Source: Candidatus Woesearchaeota archaeon (GTDB taxonomy: Archaea; Nanobdellota; Nanobdellia; Woesearchaeales; WAPJ01). From it: DNA of 7,813 nucleotides. Position 1 is the first letter of the stretch. Each line of letters starts with the position of its first letter. A model generated the notes under the pieces. The model was not told the origin of the DNA. It worked only from the letters and a program-made list of their open reading frames with translations, and searched no databases. Positions 5,113-7,813 of this stretch are shown piece by piece. The stretch is from contig WIAN01000010.1 of the NCBI GenBank assembly GCA_015519985.1, forward strand, positions 1 to 7,813, written 5' to 3'. A program made the position numbers and the translations under genes.

Positions 5113-6651
5113 CTAAAAAAACTTTTTCAAATCAACAATGTCTTTTTTATTCTTACTAAAATCATAAGTGTATAGTTTAAAATTGTAAGTTTTATGAATA
5201 AAAGACAATTCATTAAACAAGTCTTGAGATAAGCTATCATAACTTTTATTATGCAATCTGAAAAATCTTGTCCTGTCAGATTCAAAAATATCATTAGCTT
5301 TCTCTTTACTTTTCAAAATCTTACTAATATTTTTATCAAAAAAATCTTTAATATTATTAATAATTATACTCTCATACTTTTTAGAAGAAAAAAAATTTGG
5401 CTTTTTACCTTCAAACAAAACACTAAAAGAAGATTTAAATCTTAAAGGCAAACCGCAACTAGTATAAATAGTATTTTGAGCTTGAGAATAATTTTTAATA
5501 ACATTATTACTGCTTTCTAAAAGCAAAAAAACATCGTCAAAATTAATATTTTTTTCTTTCAAACCATAATTCCAAAATCTAAAATAAACATTAGAAAAAT
5601 CTAAAAAATATTCAGGAATATTTTTGAATAAAAAATCAAAATTTTGTCTTAAAAAAAGATTATGATCAAAAAGAACATTTCCAGATTTTAAAATAATATT
5701 TCTAATATCAGAAAAACTTTTTTCTTTTAAAAGTTTTTTAACATCCAAAAAAACACTGCTTTGAGAAACAACAAAAACAAAATTATTAAAAGAAGATTTT
5801 AAATTAAAAAAATTTTCATAACTAAAAATGTAAGGACCTTTACTTCCTAAAAAAACAAAATCTTTAGAAACATCTTTATTATGAATGTGAAAAGAACTGT
5901 TATTTTCAAAAGCAACTTTAAAAACAACATCTAAAAAAACTTTAAATTTTTTAGAATAAAAATCTTTAAAACTCAAACCTAAAATAATGTTAAAATTATT
6001 ACTGTACAAAAAAGAAACAACATTAAAAAATTCATTAACATTATTAAAATTAAAATTTTCAAAGTCAAAATAAAAAGAAAAAGAAATTTTATCTTTATAT
6101 TTTAAAATTAAAGAGACAATTTTTTCATTAAAAAACTCTTTGTTAGGGTTGTAAAAAACAACAACATCATTAACATACTTAAACAATTCAAAATTTTTTA
6201 AAATAACATTTTCATCATAAAAAGAAACATCAAAAAAAACACTTTCAACAGTATTAAAATCAGAAAAATAAACAAAATCTTTCAAATCATCACTAATAGA
6301 AAAAGAAAAAGAAGAAAAACTTTCAACAGAATTATTTTTTTCAATAATAATCTTAGAACCTTCAACTTTAACATTATCATTAGAAAAATTAAAATTATAA
6401 AGTTTCTTACCTTTAAAAGCCTTCTTAGACAAAACAATAATATTCTCTTTTTCCAATTTAGAAAGATAATATAAAGCTTTTTTCTTTAAATTCAAATATT
6501 CTTTAGATTTTTCAATAACAAAATCATAAGAATTAATGTTTTCTTCAACAATCTTATTATATTCTTCACTAAAAATATCTCTAACAACATCATCAGAAGA
6601 AACATCAGTATGAGTTTTAAAATATTCAATCAAATCCGAAAAAACACTCAT
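5113..6651 (-). CDS. Unrecognised 512-residue protein with possible N-terminal winged helix
   Basis: I do not recognise this family. It has no signal peptide, transmembrane segment or Cys metal cluster. Residues about 45-88 have a winged-helix-like pattern: a helix with KEYLNLKKKALYYLSKLE (50-67), then IIVLS and GKKLYNFNF hairpin strands. Residues about 110-400 alternate short hydrophobic strands (FVYFSDF, SVFFDVSFYD, DVVVFYNP, NIILGLSF, SSFHIHNKD, NVLFDHN, NVYFRFWNYG) with helices roughly every 30 residues, as in a TIM-barrel-like fold. A polar stretch, QAQNTIYTSCGLPLRFKSS, follows near 398-416, and the end is helical. The protein is very rich in Phe, Ser, Asn and Val, which reflects the T-rich coding strand. 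It heads a two-gene operon with the thymidylate-synthase-like protein, and its ATG lies about 26 bases from a TATA box (leaderless). An Lrp-type regulator is divergent to it. Confidence 0.8.
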   Translation of the reverse strand: MSVFSDLIEYFKTHTDVSSDDVVRDIFSEEYNKIVEENINSYDFVIEKSKEYLNLKKKALYYLSKLEKENIIVLSKKAFKGKKLYNFNFSNDNVKVEGSKIIIEKNNSVESFSSFSFSISDDLKDFVYFSDFNTVESVFFDVSFYDENVILKNFELFKYVNDVVVFYNPNKEFFNEKIVSLILKYKDKISFSFYFDFENFNFNNVNEFFNVVSFLYSNNFNIILGLSFKDFYSKKFKVFLDVVFKVAFENNSSFHIHNKDVSKDFVFLGSKGPYIFSYENFFNLKSSFNNFVFVVSQSSVFLDVKKLLKEKSFSDIRNIILKSGNVLFDHNLFLRQNFDFLFKNIPEYFLDFSNVYFRFWNYGLKEKNINFDDVFLLLESSNNVIKNYSQAQNTIYTSCGLPLRFKSSFSVLFEGKKPNFFSSKKYESIIINNIKDFFDKNISKILKSKEKANDIFESDRTRFFRLHNKSYDSLSQDLFNELSFIHKTYNFKLYTYDFSKNKKDIVDLKKFF

Positions 6652-6653
6652 AG

Positions 6654-6663
6654 TTACTAGTAA
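6654..6663. promoter_or_regulatory. Palindrome at the start of the 512-residue protein gene
   Basis: TTACTAGTAA is a perfect 10-bp palindrome, extending to TAGTTACTAGTAAGTA (6651-6666) with one mismatched pair. It lies between the minus-strand TATA box and the ATG at 6651, covering the expected transcription start, a typical place for repressor binding. Confidence 0.5.
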
Positions 6664-6673
6664 GTAATGAAAG

Positions 6674-6681
6674 TATATAAA
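6674..6681 (-). promoter_or_regulatory. TATA box of the minus-strand operon
   Basis: Read on the minus strand the element is TTTATATA, a consensus archaeal TATA box. It is centred about 26 bases before the ATG at 6651 and no ribosome binding site lies between, so the transcript is probably leaderless. Confidence 0.65.
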
Positions 6682-6687
6682 TTTTTT

Positions 6688-6708
6688 GTTTCAAAAAAAC
6701 TTTGAAAC
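6688..6708. promoter_or_regulatory. Inverted repeat, candidate Lrp operator
   Basis: GTTTCAAA (6688-6695), a 5-base spacer AAAAC, then TTTGAAAC (6701-6708). It sits 7 bp upstream of the minus-strand TATA box, overlapping the BRE side, and in front of the divergent Lrp-type gene. A further half-site, GTTTCAAA, is at 6802-6809 in the Lrp-type gene leader. The layout fits autoregulation plus control of the divergent operon; binding is inference. Confidence 0.5.
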
Positions 6709-6833
6709 TAGAAATTATAATTCAGAATAAAATTTTATGTATAATTAAAACAACAATATTAGAATATAAAAAAAATAAAAATCATTACAAAAAAAGAAGG
6801 TGTTTCAAAATAAAAAATAAAGGTGAAAAAAAC

Positions 6834-7307
6834 ATGGAAATAAAAAAGAAAGACCTTCTAATATTATCTTTTTTAAGAAAAAATTCAAGAATATCATTAA
6901 CAACAATGAGCAGAAAAACAGGAATACCGATAAGCACTTTGTACGACAAAATAAAAATGCATCAAGGAAAAATAATAAAAAAATTTACAAGCATAATAGA
7001 TTTTAAAAAATTAGGATATGACATAAAAGCAAACATATTAATAAAAACACATTTTTACGATATAGAAAAAATACAATCATTCTTAGAAAAATGTTTTAAT
7101 GTAAATAATTTACAAGTAATAAACAATCATTATAATTTTTTTGTAGAAGGAATATTTAGAGACATACAAGAATTAGAAGAATTTAAAAAAAAATTGTTTG
7201 AAAAAGGAAAAATAGAAGCAATAGACATATACTTTATAGTAGATGAGTTAAAAAAAGAAAAATTATTAGAAGAAACAGAATTAATAAAGACATTAGCAGA
7301 AAATTAA
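6834..7307 (+). CDS. Lrp/AsnC-family transcriptional regulator
   Basis: 157-residue DNA-binding regulator, numbered from the ATG at 6834. The N-terminal helix-turn-helix is clear: helix 1 at 5-15 (KKDLLILSFLR), then SLTTMSRKTGIPISTLYDKI (21-40) with the recognition helix from about 33, and a wing leading into FTSIIDFKKLGYDIKANILI (51-70), a classic Lrp linker and first RAM strand. Residues about 65-137 show the RAM-like alternation of strands and helices: ILIKTHFYD, helix IEKIQSFLEKCF, NNLQVINNHYNFFVEGIF, helix IQELEEFKKKLFE, and EAIDIYFIVDEL. Family members usually bind amino acids or other small ligands as dimers or octamers. An AGGTGA ribosome binding site at 6821-6826 fixes the start; the frame stays open upstream to 6702 but without a start signal. 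It is divergent from the 512-residue protein operon and convergent with eL33 (6 bases apart). Confidence 0.85.
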   Translation: MEIKKKDLLILSFLRKNSRISLTTMSRKTGIPISTLYDKIKMHQGKIIKKFTSIIDFKKLGYDIKANILIKTHFYDIEKIQSFLEKCFNVNNLQVINNHYNFFVEGIFRDIQELEEFKKKLFEKGKIEAIDIYFIVDELKKEKLLEETELIKTLAEN

Positions 7308-7312
7308 AAAAA
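7306..7312 (-). terminator. T-run after eL33
   Basis: On the minus strand, seven T follow immediately after the eL33 stop codon, overlapping the end of the convergent Lrp-type gene. A T-run of this kind suits archaeal termination. Confidence 0.35.
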
Positions 7313-7313
7313 T

Positions 7314-7568
7314 TTATTGTACTAAAACTTTTTTACCTAAACTTTGACCAGGCATTCCTCTACTCATAATAGCCCTAACAATACCTTTATTGCCATGAAC
7401 AGCAACAATTTCTCCTTCAATAGTTTTATTTCCTTCAGTAGTATAAACTACTTTTTTACCAATAAACTTTTCAGCTTCTTCTTTAGAATTAGCATTAACA
7501 TCTAATAAAATTTGATTAGTCTTTTGAGTTTTAATACTTCTCCTATAACTTGTAATTATCGCTTCCAT
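7314..7568 (-). CDS. rpl35ae: Large-subunit ribosomal protein eL33 (L35Ae)
   Basis: 84-residue ribosomal protein of the archaeal/eukaryotic large subunit. Diagnostic features: the MEAIITSYRRS start (SYRR at 7-10), a conserved EEAEKFIGKKVVY segment (30-42), then EGEIVAVHGNKGIVRA (51-66) with the HGNKG loop, and GMPGQSLGKKV (71-81). The frame extends 13 codons upstream to an ATG at 7607, but the family begins at the ATG of 7568, and a TATA box 26 bases before that ATG would make the transcript leaderless from there. Not all archaea carry this protein. Codons are T-ending (8 of 9 Ile are ATT), unlike the + strand genes. Confidence 0.95.
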   Translation of the reverse strand: MEAIITSYRRSIKTQKTNQILLDVNANSKEEAEKFIGKKVVYTTEGNKTIEGEIVAVHGNKGIVRAIMSRGMPGQSLGKKVLVQ

Positions 7569-7589
7569 ACAAAAAAGGATAAAAGAAGT

Positions 7590-7598
7590 ATTTAAAAA
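7590..7598 (-). promoter_or_regulatory. TATA box of eL33
   Basis: The minus-strand reading is TTTTTAAAT, centred about 26 bases upstream of the eL33 ATG at 7568, with no ribosome binding site between. This predicts a leaderless mRNA and supports the shorter start. Confidence 0.55.
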
Positions 7599-7657
7599 CT
7601 TTACCATATTAAAAAAGAAAAAAAAGATTTTTTATTGTTTTACTAAACTTTTTTTAA

Positions 7658-7813
7658 TCATTCATTTGAACGTTTATAAAAAATATCATCTAGCACGTTT
7701 CCTTTTTCTGCTTTTATCTCTGCTAAACTTTTTAAACCTTTATACAGACTAAGCCTTAAGTCTGCATCTTTAACTAGTACAGATTCTTCTGGATTTGGTT
7801 TGTAACCTAATAA
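7658..7813 (-). CDS. C-terminal end of an unidentified protein (partial)
   Basis: An open minus-strand frame enters from the right edge and ends at TGA (7658-7660), giving 51 C-terminal residues. They read as charged and mostly helical: LLGYKPNPEESVLVKDADLR, then LSLYKGLKSLAEIKAEKGN, then VLDDIFYKRSNE. I recognise no family and see no transmembrane segment or metal site. The composition looks coding, and codon use is more mixed than in the other minus-strand genes: GCA three times, GTA, ATA, CCA, and also CTG, CGT and AGG. This may mark a different history or a region with weaker skew. It lies 90 bases upstream of the eL33 start on the same strand, but eL33 has its own TATA box. Too little is visible to assign a function. 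Confidence 0.6.
   Translation of the reverse strand, partial: LLGYKPNPEESVLVKDADLRLSLYKGLKSLAEIKAEKGNVLDDIFYKRSNE

Noticed and set aside
5251..5445. 64-codon + strand frame inside the 512-residue gene
   Set aside because: No ribosome binding site or promoter, no recognisable family, and it is fully antisense to a long coding frame.
6702..6833. 44-codon N-terminal extension of the Lrp-type regulator
   Set aside because: It overlaps the inverted repeat and promoter region and lacks a start signal, while AGGTGA sits correctly before the ATG at 6834.
7569..7607. 13-codon N-terminal extension of eL33
   Set aside because: It covers the TATA box and promoter and does not match the family; the protein starts at the MEAIITSYRR ATG.
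1..7813. CRISPR array, tRNA, rRNA or insertion sequence
   Set aside because: No regularly spaced repeats, no cloverleaf-like GC-rich segments, and no transposase-like frame are visible.

Overview
The window comes from a very AT-rich archaeon, most likely a small-genome DPANN lineage of the Nanoarchaeota/Woesearchaeota/Pacearchaeota type. This is inferred from archaeal gene content (eL43, eL33, RNA polymerase subunit P, Pcc1, prefoldin beta, UPF0147, an archaeal-type diadenylate cyclase, an Lrp-like regulator), GGTG-type Shine-Dalgarno sites, archaeal TATA boxes and compact genes. The exact lineage cannot be fixed without a search.

Layout. (1) Bases 2-1792, + strand: a diadenylate cyclase (DacZ type), whose frame is still open at the left edge, followed by a minimal MscS-like channel protein. 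Together they suggest a c-di-AMP/osmotic stress module. (2) Bases 1916-3494, + strand: an information-processing cluster of eL43, RNA polymerase subunit P (overlapping eL43 by one base), KEOPS subunit Pcc1, prefoldin beta and UPF0147. A 184-base, roughly 78% A spacer separates pcc1 from pfdB. (3) Bases 3649-4426, + strand: a cold-shock-domain protein with a strong inverted repeat at the expected 5' end of its mRNA, then a PAP2 membrane phosphatase. (4) Bases 4438-6651, - strand: a two-gene operon encoding a 512-residue protein I do not recognise and a thymidylate-synthase-fold protein in which the usual catalytic Cys position reads Gly. An Lrp/AsnC-type regulator is divergently encoded at 6834-7307, and the shared intergenic region holds two palindromes plus a repeated half-site. 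This is the best candidate for an undescribed system. (5) Bases 7314-7813, - strand: ribosomal protein eL33 and the C-terminal 51 codons of an unidentified gene that enters from the right edge.

A striking property of the whole window is strand asymmetry. The + strand is rich in A and poor in T whichever strand carries the gene. Genes on + therefore use A-ending codons (Ile mostly ATA; Lys/Glu/Ile/Thr-rich proteins), while genes on - use T-ending codons (Ile mostly ATT; Phe/Ser/Asn/Val-rich proteins). I see no tRNA or rRNA genes, CRISPR array or insertion sequence.
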